64,000 bases of DNA from Eutrigla gurnardus (GCA_963514095.1 OY741270.1:20674156-20738155); one strand, 5' to 3'; positions 47,484-60,986 are shown, numbered from the stretch's first letter. The notes: generated from the letters alone by a model not told the origin. Made by a program: numbers and translations.

Positions 47484-48039
47484 TCATAAGACCTGCTGTC
47501 ACCTCACCATGGCCACATTCTCACCTCAAACCTTTCCATTCACTGACTGTCAGGCCAGAGTTTCCACCAGCGGATGTTTTTTGAGGCCACTGTTACATTG
47601 AAAAAGACACAAGAGGCCCTTAGCAAGACAGGTGAGACCTACACCAGCTATTTTAGACCGCATCTTCGGCGGGATACCTGAAGCTCTACTTTTCAAGATG
47701 CGGCGCCAAACTCTTTGCTCTGAGCCAGCTTCCTGTTTGATCCACAGATGATTGACCCGTCTTCACGGCGCAAGTTAAAGATGCGTCCTTAAAAGAGAAA
47801 CACGACTGGAAAATGGTCAGAACTTTAAAATAACATCCATGAGTACATTCGTAAAAAGTAAATAATGAGACACTACATCTATTTGCAAAAAGTAGACACA
47901 CACACACACACACGCACACACTCCAACAGGAAGCGTGTGGGTGTTTGGGAGCAGCTGCATGGAGAAGCATCAGACCCAGCTTCTTCCTGGTGCCGCCAGC
48001 ATCTCTTCTCATTTTCTCTCCCTCTATTTAGTCGTTCCC

Positions 48040-48044
<5 letters not shown>

Positions 48045-48070
<26 letters not shown>
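48045..48070. repeat. (TA)n microsatellite
   Basis: 13 TA units followed by a short CA run. Confidence 0.9.
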
Positions 48071-48078
<8 letters not shown>

Positions 48079-50830
48079 AATTAACCAAAAACTTAACCTT
48101 CCTGTGTTGAGTTGCGATCGAGAGGCTTGTTTACCGTTAAATTCTGATGCCACTCTCACACCTGTGCGAGGTGAATGCGTAGATGGACAGCTGATAAAGC
48201 CAGAAAATGAACATATGAAAGAGATGTCTTGGAAATGTTACTGTTACATCAGAGCCTCGGTTGCAAAATCTCACACTTTCATTGTGGCGCAATCGTCTTT
48301 GTAGGGGCTCGATTACGGAAAAAAACAAGACGATAAAACAGGACGTGCTGCATCTGTCAGTGAACGCGTATATTTATCATGTTGTTGAACCGAGCGTCTG
48401 ATTCGCGGCCGGCGGAGTCGGCCCCTCCAACACGAGACTGCACAGGTGCAAGTTCCCTTAGCATCTCTGCGTTTCCCTTTCCTTTCTTTCTATTCTTACA
48501 CCCTCATGCCTATCGCCGGCGTCCCAGTATTCCTCTGTCTTCTACTCGCCCTGAACCCCGCTCCTCAGCCCCTTTCTGTCAGCAGCACACCCCCAGTTAA
48601 GTGGTTACTGTGCTGAAAACACTAAGCAGTTATTTCGGTGTTTCCTGTGTGTCATGTGGTGGTAGCCCGAGCTAGCTAGCATGGCTGACAACACACAGGC
48701 TCCCAGGTGCAGAGTGTCACAGTGTGGGCTGTCAGCCAGAAAGCCAGTGGGCCAGTGAGCAAGCCAACTAGGCCCTGCAGCACGTGCTGCCCTCCACCCC
48801 CCACCCACCCCCACCCCTTAACCCATTGCTATTCCCAGTGGAAAGGAGGAACGGGCTTCTAGCTATTTTCTCTATAGGAAAGAACGCACGTCTGTGTATG
48901 TGAGCGTGTGCGAGCTTGCCCTTTTTTTTCCTCCCCGTTTTGTATTTTATTTATGAGGGTATTGCAGCACCAGACTAACCGGTTTGAGGATATACAGTTG
49001 GTTTAAAAGATTGAATGTGTCGTCAACCTGTCAAAGTGATGACACTCCAGTTGTGTGCAGATCCACTGTATTGGGAGGAAAGATTGCGTCTTTGCCCTCA
49101 GAGTTCAGGGGTCACGCTCAAGACCTCAAGTGAAAACCAGCAATGCAGGGGGCACCAGGGTTATCGCCCTCTTCCCCCACGGCTCGCCCCCCGGGGCTGC
49201 AGATGCACCGACCCAGACAAGGCTGCACTTCTCTGGGCAGCACAGAGAGACTGCTGTGCTCCGGTTCCTGGAGCCCTGATGCTCTGATTGAGACCCTGCG
49301 CCCATGCAGGAACCAGAGGGAGGGGAAGGGGCGAGCAAGGGAGGGGATGCGAACACATCTGGCATCTGCAAAAAAAAAAAAAACAACCAACCCCTGCACA
49401 CCACATATCATGATGAGAAATGTACAGGCCATATAGAAAAAGTGAGTTTTCTACCCCTCTGCTGTCACACAGGCGACAGAAGAAGCAAACACCCACACAC
49501 ACATCCGACTGTGTGCCTACTACCTCTAGAAAAGTAATTATGTGAGGAACAGAACGAGAAGCCACGGCAATTCTCCAGCTGGTAGGACAGCGCGAGAATA
49601 CACCACTCTCTGCTATTGTTCTATTTATATAGCTCACCAAACAAACGCCACGGCGGTGTCTAAAGAGACGAATCGCTTAGCGACACGGCAGCTAGACATA
49701 ATAGAGGAAGCCGTGTAAAACAATGCCATCTCTAATGAATGTAAACATACCTGTACTTTTTATATACATACGGGAAGATCTATTAAAGCTGTCAAAGGGG
49801 AAGATAAATGAAAAGCGGTTGAAAGGAGGACACAATAGAGAGAGCGTATCAGAGTGCAAGAAAATTTGTGTGGGTGCACGTCTCTGCAAGGTATCCTTTT
49901 GCGTGGGCGATGCCTTTTGCATTAGGCGGCGGTACAGGACGGAGATAGAGGTAGTGGTTGCGCCTTGTGTTTATGTGTGTGTACATGTGTGGGTAAGAGT
50001 GCAGAGGGAACTTCTGATGAACAAACCAGCACCTCTTCCTCCGTTTCAGCAGGCTTACTCACACAGTGTTTTATTTCTCTCAGACCTATTCTTCTCCTTC
50101 ACACGGTTGGGCAAATATCGCCCTCTTTGTGAGTTTTAAAGCAGAAATAATTTGACAAGGAGAACGCTTTTAAGGGGATGGACAGAAGGAGATGCATGTA
50201 CACGGTGGCGTTCCCCCCCCCCTCTCTCTCTTCAGGGTGACCGAGTGTAGGCCGGCGAGAGGCATAGCTGCAGCGGTATGCTCTTTGTGGCCAGCTGTGG
50301 GGGCCATTAAAGGCCCATCTGCAGACAATAGGCTCTGTCTGAAGGGCACACACAGCCTGGTTCCTGCCCTGCCTGTGTTTGTGTATGGATGCGTATATGA
50401 GAGTACCATGCATTTCCATGCCCCATTTTAATCTATTACAAAAGGAATACACACAAAAACACACACTTACTCATGCTGCTCCTTCTAAATGTATTTTTAA
50501 CGTGTAAATGTGGTACATTTTTCCATAGCAACTACACACGATACACTCATATGCTCCTTATCTGCAACGTGGCAGAAACACACAGAATGATGCCGTCTCT
50601 CGTCGGAGTCAACACCTTAACCGAGTTCGCCGTGCAACTCGAGCGATCGTGCCGCCCTCTCGTCAAAAAAAACGAGCAAATAAAGATGACTTTATTAAAA
50701 AGGTTATCTCCCCGTCGCACACTCGACATAACAATACATGCAAAAATATAGGCAGGTGCTGGAAAACAGCTCGCTGGGCCCAGCCACATAGCACTCAGCG
50801 AGGTTCGGCAAGCCACAGCTTCATGCCCTG

Positions 50831-50839
50831 ACACACACA

Positions 50840-50876
<37 letters not shown>

Positions 50877-50898
50877 ACACACACACACACACACACAC
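50831..50898. repeat. (AC)n microsatellite with two interruptions
   Basis: AC dinucleotides interrupted twice by a T-for-A change in the form CACTCACA. Confidence 0.9.
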
Positions 50899-51533
50899 GG
50901 GTTCTACATGCAGACACATGCAAAAAAATATCTGTCCCGATACTAAAATAGGCCCTGAGAGGTTGCTCCTGCACCTGTGCCCTGGTCCACACCTACACAC
51001 AGGTGTCAGGATGTGACACATACACACAGACAAGAGATAACAGAGAGGGAGGGGGGAAACGAGAGCGGGGTGAATCACACTGCTGCGGTCGACCATAAAG
51101 CTTTTTCTTGATATCATCTCTGTATTTCGGAGCCTAACGATGAGTGTGATTTTCATTTTTTAAATAGACGTTCAGGTGGTTGATCATTTCAGAAAAACAA
51201 AAACAAAACTGCACTGCAATAACAATTCAGTAATTCCTCCGTTGGGTGTAATTACATGACGTATAATAGGACTTTTATACATAATTATGGGTTTGCGGGT
51301 AAAGCGCGGTGAGGGCTTAAGCAAAAAGGGTGTATCATATCGCATACATGAGTGCCTCAAAGTGTTATTTTGCATTATTATCCGTTTGTGGGTCACTCTG
51401 AGTCATAACCATTTGTCCCTCATTAAAATAATTCCTCAAATGGGGCAGAAAAGGGGAGAAATAATCTAATAATCTAAACTGTATGGGCAGAGACATAGAT
51501 GTTTGAACACACAAAAGGCTGGATGAGGTCAAA

Positions 51534-51539
51534 TTTATT
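51534..51539 (-). terminator. msra: Candidate polyadenylation signal of msra
   Basis: AATAAA on the minus strand about 635 nt past the msra stop codon, the first clear one seen. Confidence 0.35.
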
Positions 51540-52171
51540 ATTTTCACAGTGAGACATTAAGAAAATAAAGGCAACGTTTAGTCCGTGTCGACTGGGGTCA
51601 ATCCATTCACATCAGTTATTATCACAATAATAAATCTGCATTTAAATTCAAGCTGGCATCATTGTGTCTTTAGTCTTACTAACATCTGCATTTAACAAAT
51701 CAGTAAAGTCGGAGCTCTTTCACAGCGTTCTGGTTTTAAGATGAATGTGGAAAAGGTTGCTGGATAGTAAAACCATCAACTTTGGTTGATTTTCTTTTTA
51801 TCAACCAACATTGGAAGATTATATGGTGAAAGCTAAAATATGTGACATTAAAGGGGATGCAATAAAAACACTACTGGGGCTCTACTACAGTATGTTTGTT
51901 TTGAGAAACATTGCCACCTTGTGGAAGCTGAGCAACATGACACTGCTACAGCTGAATTACAACTTCTCATTTGCTTATTTCATTTAAATAGTGTTTTAAT
52001 GCATGTCTTATGCAAAGCACTTTCTATTGCCTTTGTCTTTTGCAGATTGTATACAGAAAATAGAATGTACTGTATATCAAAGACTTTAAAAAAGGATTGT
52101 TTAAGAAGGATAATTGATCAAATAAGAGCCTTAAAAAAATCCTCATCCTTTCCGTTCTCACCACACATCCC
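51540..52171 (-). other. msra: Putative msra 3'UTR
   Basis: AT-rich, non-coding sequence following the msra stop. A CTCF-like motif with one mismatch lies at 51912-51924 on the minus strand. Confidence 0.35.
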
Positions 52172-52345
52172 TCACAGCTCCTCCTTCCCGGCTCCGATGG
52201 AACAGGACACTCCGGTTCCTTTGAGGCCACAGTAGCCGTTGGGTACCTTGTGCAGGTACTGCTGGTGATAGTCCTCAGCGTAGTAAAACACCTGCCCCTC
52301 CAGAATCTCCGTGGTGATGAGGCCGTAGCCCTTTTTATCCAGCTC
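52172..52345 (-). CDS. msra: msra last coding exon
   Basis: 57 codons plus stop TGA (52172-52174), after acceptor CCCTAG. It contains FYYAEDYHQQYL-type sequence (VFYYAEDYHQQYLHK) and both C-terminal cysteines, and ends in KEEL. Confidence 0.96.
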   Translation of the reverse strand, partial: ELDKKGYGLITTEILEGQVFYYAEDYHQQYLHKVPNGYCGLKGTGVSCSIGAGKEEL

Positions 52346-54489
52346 CTAGGGACAAAACACACATTCAACAGCACTTTTAAACTTATTTTTCTATGCACAC
52401 AATACACATTTGTGTGTTCACTTAAATTCAGAGATGCAGAACTACTCATAAAAAGGATGCGTGCTCAGATTCCGCAGCCCGTTTCCCCATCACCTCAGTC
52501 ATGACATCACCGAGCACTACTTTCTCAAGTTGTTGTCTTACTCTGTAGTGTGTTGGATGTGAACTTTCGATATCTCTCGCTAATACGGTAAAGAGTTTCT
52601 GCTCCGCCGCTAGAAAGCAGGCTGATTGAGTGACAGAAGAAAGGAAGAGATTTTTTTTTTTATTTCAGTAGGGCAGCGTGCCTCTGTGGCTCTCGCTGTG
52701 GGACGAAGCATCAAAGAGTACCTGCCGTCTTTGAGAACTCTTTTAAGACACTTTCGTACTTACACCTTGAGAAAAGGCTTCAAATACACACAAAAAAGCA
52801 CACTTACACACACACACACTAAAATGCCTCTTACGGATATATCAAATACCTGCTGAGCTGAGTGGTTTTTCCTCTATCTAATAATACAAGCCCTCTCTAG
52901 ATCAGTGCTCCTGAGAGTCGACAAAACAACAAGTTGGAGATGCACCGGGAGAGTCCGAGGGAGACACGGCGAAGCGGGCTACACCTCAGAACGCTGTGCA
53001 GAACTGAGCTTTGCTTTATGGGGGCTTCAATCGGCCGGATTCTTCATGAAACATCTACTGCATGCACGACACGGTCACAGATGCCGTCCGACGACTTGCT
53101 GTGTAGCTTTCTCCCTTTATGGAGGCTGTGGTCGGCTTGAATTCATGGACCGATGAGGAATTCAAAGTTTTAAAACTGTTGCAAAGACAGCTGAGCTGTA
53201 ATTCTCTTGAAAACTTTCCGTATTTTAATCCTCAGTCGGTGTGGAGTTGTCACTTTAAAGCTGCACGGATCAATATTTCTGTTTATTCAATGGCTCAAAA
53301 TGGTGTGGAATGTAAAGTGTGTGCTGCGTGTATTTATCAGCCAATTATGTGATCCTTCTGAGCAGCTTTAAGCTCATTGCTTTGGTTTTATGAAGCACAA
53401 TGTCACCGTTTTGGTTCACTCTCATTGCTCTCATTAACCTCGTTTCCAGCAGCAGCAGCAGGCGGCAGCTATTTTTTCCCAGTAAAAAAAAAAAAAAAGT
53501 ACTGATAAAGCCACTTTATGCCACATGCCCAGCACCAGATGGCAGGCAAAGTCAGTGAACATGGTGGAAATGTGTCCCGTATATTTCCTTAAAAAAGGGA
53601 GTATAAATATAAGATGTATCCGTCAGTTGGCCAGAAACTCCTAATAACACCAAATGTTCTGTATCTGCTGGGCTGCTTTTCTTTGCTGACATGTTTGCAA
53701 CTTTATAGAATGAAAAGTCAATTAATGGAGCTTTAAAGAAAAAAAATACGTGTCTTTATAAGGGATTGGATCAAGACAAGCCTCCAGAAACTCCCATCAG
53801 TGTTTTCCTGTATTGAGATGTGATGAATGCAAAGATCATAATCCAAATAAAATGTATTCACGCTTATTTTCATACTCATCACGCCGTTCAGTGACTTATT
53901 GCACCTGCTTTTTATGCTTCTCCACTCATTTATTCAGGGTTTTACTTACATTTGTCGCCCAGCTGTGACTATTTATTGTGAACCTTTCCATTCTTTAAAG
54001 CAAACCTGATTGGTCAACAAATGATTATTCTCATTATCTATTAATCTATTGTTGTCAGTCTATAAAAATGTCATAAAATAGTGAATATGAGTTCCTCTTA
54101 TTTGAAATGCTGGAAGCAGAGAACGTTTGGCATTCCAGCTTGATTAATGACTTCATTGACAAATCAATCATCAAAATTCAACGTGATTTACTTACAATTA
54201 ATCGACAAACCAATATACGCACTGATATTTGCAAGTTAAAACAATAAAAAGATAGTTTCTAGCTCTTGAATTAAAACCAAACCGATAGACATGTTACATG
54301 TGAGGCCACTTATCGTTTCCTGCTGCAACTGAGGTGAATAAATTCCTGGAATGTTATTTATATATGACTGCGGACATGTATAAAATATATTATATAAACA
54401 ATCACTACTACTTTATAGGAGGGAATAATGTCAGTGAAGGGCAGCGAGGTAGTGCGTTCTTTTGTCCACATGGAGGCAGTGTGGTACTA

Positions 54490-54536
<47 letters not shown>

Positions 54537-55571
54537 GAGGTGATGCAGTGGAGTCAGTAAATCAAAGCCCTGCGCCCCACAGAGAGGCTGAGGCAGCGGC
54601 TGACCTCTAAGTCCTCAGCGGCTGCCGCTACAATGTGAGGGCTCTAATCTCCCTGCAGGAAGGACCCGACGTCCACAAACCGAACCTGCAGCCGGAACGC
54701 CAACCTGGCGAGCACGGACACGTTTACCTTGTTTTTTTTTTTTTTTTTTTTTTTTTTCCAATCCAAATGCACACTGTGTGCAGTCTGACACGGAAGCACC
54801 CATTCCTCCCCTGCCTTACGTCCGACTGCATTGTAGTGAACCGGCACCGACACGAGCGTGGAGGCTTCGTACGCCGTGGCCTAATTAATCAGTCATCATC
54901 AGCACAAAAACGCCATGGCGAGCAAACCCTCCGGGGCGAGAGGACGCTCCATGTGAGGAGAACACAATGTCCAAGAAAAGGTCTCCTATTCTCAGCAAAC
55001 ATACCCCCCCTCACCCAACACCCCCCCCTCACTCTCCATCCAGCCCTCTACAGCAGTCACAACACGGCGGCCATTTTAGATCTATAAATCAGAATGCATG
55101 GCGTCACGCCACTGTGTATAACCTTATGTGGCTTCGCACACTCTCCCCCCCCCCCCCATCTCTCTCTCTCACTGCAGCAGCAGCACAGGAATGGAGGGAA
55201 GGATGTAGAGTGTAAAAAAACCCCGCCAAAGATGGAGGAAAGAACATTCTAGAGAGGAAGAGCAAGACGAGATATCTCTATAAGTTGAGCGTTTTGATGA
55301 TGGCGTTTGAATAACGGCGCCACGGAGGGAGAGACATTAAAGGGGAGATGTCAGGTATAGATCAGGGTGTGTGTGTGTATATGTGGGGACACAAATTATA
55401 TCATCACATTATGGGGACTCGCCTCCCATTTAGTGAAAAAAAAAAAGGTCCCCACGAGGTGAGCCTTTACGTTTTGGGCAGACTTTGTTTGTTGTAGGGT
55501 CGGAAGGAGGCATGCACTATATGGCTAAATTGCCAGGAAATGCATGCAAGTCCTCCAAAGTGACAAAAACA

Positions 55572-55607
<36 letters not shown>

Positions 55608-58132
55608 AGCCCACTCAGCCCAGTCAGCCCTTCCTTTCTTCACGCCTGTCGGAAAGACTCCCCTGTCAAAGGCATGGCTGAACGGGTGCATCTCTCTCTC
55701 TCTCTCCTCCTTTCTGACTCTCTCTCCGTCTCCCCTCCACTGTTGACTCTCCCCCCCCTCCCTTTCTCTCCCTCTCTCTCCCCCCTATGTTGAGCACAGA
55801 CCACCGCTTTCGTGCTACCAAGTCCTCCCTGCTCTCCAGCCAAGCGAGAGAGCCCCCTCTCGCCATCACCACTGCCAGGGAGACGGCCTCGGGACACAAA
55901 TAGGACGTGACACCCCGAGAGAGGGTGGAGGTGGAGGAGCAAGAGGAGGAGGAGGAGGAGGAGGAGGAAAATGTACTCCTCTCCGTCCGACCCCACTGTC
56001 TTGCCTCGTGTTTTTCCCCCTCGGAAGGCCCACGGCTGCAGAGTGGTGGGGAAGAGGCGCACGTTGACATAGAGTTTGTGACACCCGATGACTCACAGTG
56101 AAGACATTTGAAGAGGGATACGGCCTGAATTCAGTGATTTATGTAATCATCCGATAGTCCTGTCACTGGTGTGTGGATACCGACTGGCTGCCTATCATTT
56201 TTATTCATTTCTCTTGGTGTCCTCACCTCAGTCAGATTTACATTAATGGCATTGCTCTAATTAAATACGGGAAATGCCAAAGCATGGTTTGCAGTATATA
56301 AATATAATAAGATAATAATTTATCAGTGCTGGAAGAAGTGATTTTGATCTTTTATTGCAAGCAAAATTGCAAGGCATCAATGTAGAAATATTGCATCATT
56401 GCATATTAAGTCCTACATTCATGATTTGACATAATTAGAAGAACAAATGTCCTCATTAGGGAATGGAACGATGCCTGTAAAGGTGTCATTTTACTGAATT
56501 ATTAGGGAACATCATTGCTGTGTAACCAGCATTTAATGCTGTAGCCGGTGTAACTACATTCTATCCTCTTCTAATTTATAATATTTCAGAATTGTTCGAG
56601 CTGATCACACGTTTGCTATGTAAAATACTGCTCTGATGCTGCAAAAAAATGTGGTAAAATAAAAAAAAATCCCCTGTGAAATGCAGAGGCGTAGGAGTAT
56701 AAAGTACAGCTAAAACTAAAATACCTCAGTACCTCAAACTTGTACTTAATTCAAGACAAAAGACGACAAAGTCCTGATCTCGTTTGCACGGGCCCTAAAA
56801 ACGAGGTGGCGTTCCCCCGCAGCTGCACACCTCGACGCCGGAGCCCGAAAAAAAAGCCCTTCAACATCTCAAAAATGTAAATACACTTTGAGTGGCTCTG
56901 CCAGACACAATGCCGGTTAACGGATCGACGGCGGCTCGGGCCCGGGAAACAGAAAAACACACTGGGAGCAGGCTGACGTGATACTCGTCGACTACTCCGT
57001 GGCACCTCGGCTCGCCCTCAATGACCTCGGGGGGAGAGAGGGAGGAAGACGGACATGGAGGGAGAGAAAGACACGAAGGGGAGCTCGGGAGATTATCCAG
57101 AGGCTGACAGAGTGAAAAAAAAGAGAGGAGTCCATTATGCTTCGTGCAAGGTTCTTTAAAATGTGTAAAAACCTGTACATGAGTGAAGGCATTTGTATTC
57201 GCTCGGTGTGAGTTTTCCTTCCTGCCCTGCTCCGCTCATCTCTCTTACACTTTCCTCCGCGGGGTCAGGCATCCATTTTAGCTGGGCTCTAATCTCCAGC
57301 GAGCGCTCCTACATTTTGTGAGCGTGGAAAGCCAACACTCCTACATTTTGAGAGGGTGAGAGGATGCAACGCACTTCTGTGTCGGAGCGGGGCGGCGCAA
57401 CGCTCCTACGTTGTTGTTTGTTGTTGTTGTTGCCTTTTCTTTGGTTTTCCCAGGGCAGACAACAAGTAGCTCAACATCTGAAGAGTGGAAGAAAAAAAAA
57501 AAAAAACCCCAGCAGAAGATCATCCCTGTGTTCTTGTGAAAAAGGGATCGCCTCGAAAACATTTCAGCTGTACTGAACATCAGTATCCGCACGGAGGGAG
57601 GAACGTTTACCTTCTGTCAATTAAAAAAAAGGAAGTAATTTGTGAACAATACACCTCTTACACGTTTCTATAAATGGTTATTTATCTTTTATAGTGAGAA
57701 AGATGTCATGTTTTGCGATCGATCGGTTCGGCACGCGGCAGAAACGATTTCCACGTCAGACTCAAGCGAATAGCTTGAAGGGTAAATCTGACTTTTGAAG
57801 ACTTTCCAAAAAAAATGAAGAGGAGACGTGTGCTTGTGTGACTTGAAGCCCGATTAAAAACCTGCTGATGCTGTGCCCCGTTTTAACAACCCCCGGGCTT
57901 CTCCTCCAGATTTCTTTTTTTTTTTTTAGCCGCAAACAATCCCCCCCTATTTTTCCCATCCATCATCTGAACCCCTGTGCACCCCCCCCCCCCCCCCCCT
58001 CAAGCTCATTAAGTTAGGATGCCTTATCAGAGGGCACACTCAGCCCTCCAAGGCCCCGACACACATGCATGTGCACACACACGCGCAATATTCAAGCTGG
58101 CTTGATAAAAAACTATTGTTCATACATGCACA

Positions 58133-58173
<41 letters not shown>

Positions 58174-58700
58174 CCATTTCTCTCTCCAAACCCTAACCCA
58201 TCTTAAACCCACCCCCACCCCCCCAACCCCGCACTCTCTCCTCCTAATCAACTCTTCCCATCCCTTCTCTCTCACCCTCAGCTCGCCCAGCTCTGGGGAG
58301 ACACATTTGAGCGGAGAGGGAGGGATAGAGAGAAAGGGAGAAGGGGAGAGAGAGAGAGAGGGGGGGGGGGGGGGGGAGGCAGAGGGAGAGAAAGAGATGA
58401 ACTCCTCCTCTCTGCTCTGCTGCCACAGCGGCTTGGCTACAGAAGCCTTTGATGTTCTGCAAATTTCAAATTTCATTATAGAGAACCCCCTTCTCCTCTC
58501 CCCTCTCGCTTCCCCTCCCTCCCTCCCCCCACCCCCCTCCCTCTCTGCTCTCGCGCTTAAACAAGCTTTTCTGCCTCACTCTCCCTCACCCCACACTCCC
58601 CCCCCCCAGAAGTTAAGAAACTGAAAGCCCTGCAGAAGAGACTCTTCGTATGGGTTAATTATTCATTGGGCTCTGCGTGTATGTGCCAAATGTATGTCTC

Positions 58701-58754
<54 letters not shown>

Positions 58755-58926
58755 TCCACGTACGTGTGAGCGTGCGTGAGTCACGGGCCGGGGTAGAATC
58801 TGGATTTTGTGATGCCTGTCTTATCTGCAATCCGTCTTGGATCACCTCCACCCACTCGTTTGTCACTCTACCGACAACATGCACTCAATTTGCCCGATAA
58901 GAGCACACTGGCCTTTTTTAAGGATG

Positions 58927-58972
<46 letters not shown>

Positions 58973-60986
58973 CAACAACTTCACACGCGCAGACGTACAC
59001 ACGACGAGCCCCTTCCTCTGTGGAGATGCCATTTTCAAGCTGGGGCGTTCTTGAGATTCAGCATCAATGCGGCAAGGCAACCATTTCAGGGCAGGAAGCT
59101 GCCATTTTGGTTCAGAGCGTGTCAGCTGCCTTGAGAAGATGCGTGTCCCCGTGGCCCTCAGATGAAACCGGGGTGCCACTGGTGCCACTGAAGTGGTTGA
59201 CAGATCGGCGGTGTCAGCAGCGTTGGTGGGGGGGGGGGGAGACGGGGAGAACGAGTGAGAGAGAGAGGGAAGTGTCTAGAGTGCCGTTTCTGCTCTGGAT
59301 GTTTGTAAATGGGTGTGTTTTAACGGCGTCTGCTGTTAACCAGGTTCAGGTTCTCTGCCAGTCCCCCTCGTCATGGAGGTGACAAAGAGGATAATGCTCG
59401 TTGTAATAGCCCTTTTTTTTTGTGCTGTGACATAAAACCCACTGAACCTTGGTTTTCTTGAGCTGATAGTGTCGTCATTACATGTCTTGGCTAAGCGTGA
59501 CTTGTGTTACTTTCAGAAAAAAAGTTGGGTTTTTAAATAGATAAATGCCATCAATTAAGATGTCAGCGGTGCTATAAATACTGGAATCATCGATAAACAA
59601 AAGAAAAGGTTTACCAGGGATTAAATTGAACATCAGAGGCTAAATATTATTGATGGATTACTGAAAACACCAAGCAACGCTGATGGATTTTGTTGCTACC
59701 ATTGTTTCTATTTTGCCTTTCACCTCACGGCCCATTTAGTCTCTCTTCTGTAACCGTTGATAACCTGTCACTCAGTCGTGGCCCTCTGATCTGATTGTCT
59801 CCCTCTTTTCCCTTTCCCTCCCCCCCATTAACCACCTCCCTGGTCTCAGCTGCCACTCCTCTTTCACCTCTGACCTCAGCACAAGTCCAAGGTTGGGAGG
59901 TTGTCGCCATGGCAACATGGAACAGCCCTTGTGACCCTTGACCGCTGACCCCCCCCGGGACCCCTAAGTAACCAGGACGATCATAATTTGCTCCCCTCTG
60001 GCCCATGCCAGCTTGTCCATGAATACCATTCGGAGAAGGGAAGGGACGGACACACCTAAGTGGTGCTGGGATCAACGGATAGATGGACTAATGGTGGGAC
60101 GGACGGACAAAGGGAACAAAAGGGGGACGCGTGTGCCGGTGACGAGCTTTAGAAATGAGTTTTGATGACCTATCGAACCCTCGGCCACTCCTCCGGTTCG
60201 AGGAGGGAGGGTGTCACCGACTGGATGTAGATGGCGATCAACTTAACAGATGTGGCCTCGCTTGACTAAACGGCGTCAAACTCCAAGAAGACACCACTCC
60301 AGAGACCTTCATTTTTATTCAAATAAGTGGAAAGACTCCAAACAACACCTGCTTAACGGCAAAAAGGTTCAGAATTCTCATTGTATTACCGACTTAATAC
60401 AAAACACAAACATCTACTGAAAGTTACTGCACAACCGAAGGCCTGTATGATGTATGTGGAGTCGGGGCATTGTGTCTAATGTGACAAACATAGACTAAGG
60501 AGTGGATGGAAAAGGCAAAAAAAGGCATATTTAGGTGACCAAACTATTACAAGTTCGTAAGACGTAAGACGTAAGACGTTCGTATTTTGCTTTTAAATGG
60601 GACCATATTTTACTAAATAAACATGTATTGAAGTTGGTTCATTTTCTTAAAGGCCAATAAAGACTTCTTAATGCAACACAAGGAATCGCCTCCTGCTGGT
60701 CATTTGAAAGAACGCAAGTTTAAGGTACTTATGCATTGGCTTCACTTTTCAGACCTGCTGCCTGGTTGCAGCTCAACGCTGAACACCAAATGACAAAAAC
60801 TGTTCGACCTCATTTCCTACGTGGTTTGGTTACACCATGCTTGTGTAGGTCTCAAAAATGTGTGTGTGTGTATTTTTACCTGCTGGAAGGCCACTTTGCT
60901 CTTCAATGCAAGCTCCTGTTGAGTAGGGTTGGATGTGTAAATGGCTGAACGATACTGAGTCCCATGGTCGTTCTGCTGCTTCATAC
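52172..60986 (-). CDS. msra: msra, peptide methionine-S-sulfoxide reductase, last two coding exons (3' part)
   Basis: MsrA reduces methionine-S-sulfoxide in free and protein-bound methionine, using an active-site cysteine and thioredoxin-recycled resolving cysteines. In vertebrates it acts in cytosol and mitochondria. Exon A (60880-60986) encodes GMKQQNDHGTQYRSAIY then LALKSKVAFQQ; NDHGTQYRS is the family signature. Exon B (52172-52345, 58 codons) encodes ELDKKGYGLITTEILEGQVF, then YYAEDYHQQYL and NGYCGLKGTGVSC. The two cysteines of GYCGLKGTGVSC correspond to the recycling pair of mammalian MsrA. Q-Q joins to E-L-D in phase 0, aligning without a gap with the human protein, so no exon is missing between them. 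The catalytic GCFWG exon and the N-terminus lie beyond 64000. The protein ends SIGAGKEEL, unlike the human ending GIKK. Confidence 0.95.
54493..54533. repeat. (GT)n microsatellite
   Basis: About 20 uninterrupted GT units. Confidence 0.9.
55380..55465. repeat. Dispersed fish repeat fragment ('gtggggaca...ggtccccac')
   Basis: GTGGGGACAC, ATGGGGACTC and GGTCCCCAC within 80 bp are the hallmark of a very common teleost repeat. The middle is interrupted by a poly-A run. The family was recognised from memory. Confidence 0.45.
55576..55605. repeat. (GT)n microsatellite
   Basis: 15 uninterrupted GT units. Confidence 0.9.
58136..58169. repeat. (CA)n microsatellite
   Basis: About 17 CA units after a CACGCG start. 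Confidence 0.9.
58702..58753. repeat. (GT)n microsatellite
   Basis: About 26 uninterrupted GT units. Confidence 0.92.
58929..58971. repeat. (AC)n microsatellite
   Basis: About 21 uninterrupted AC units. Confidence 0.92.
59903..59951. promoter_or_regulatory. RFX-type X-box next to tandem DR1 motifs
   Basis: GTCGCCATGGCAAC (59903-59916) matches the palindromic X-box GTTRCCATGGYAAC at all but one position. Sixteen nt further, TGACCC, TGACCG and TGACCC follow each other with 1-nt spacers (59932-59951). It lies in the msra intron. A motif match only. Confidence 0.4.
60880..60986 (-). CDS. msra: msra penultimate coding exon
   Basis: 107 nt, acceptor ACCCAG and donor GTAAAA, entered in phase 1 and left in phase 0. 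It encodes MKQQNDHGTQYRSAIYTSNP, in the conserved substrate-site region of MsrA. Confidence 0.95.

Larger units (their letters stand above)
52346..60879 (-). other. msra: msra large intron
   Basis: 8.5 kb without a supported exon. It holds microsatellites (54493-54533, 55576-55605, 58136-58169, 58702-58753, 58929-58971), poly-T (about 54733-54757), poly-C (57981-57999), an A/G-rich block (58310-58400), a dispersed repeat (55380-55465) and a cluster with an X-box and TGACC repeats (59903-59951). Confidence 0.75.

Noticed and set aside
52024..52449. 141-codon minus-strand open frame over the msra exon
   Set aside because: Wrong frame. The true MsrA frame gives YYAEDYHQQYL and GYCGLKGTGVSC.
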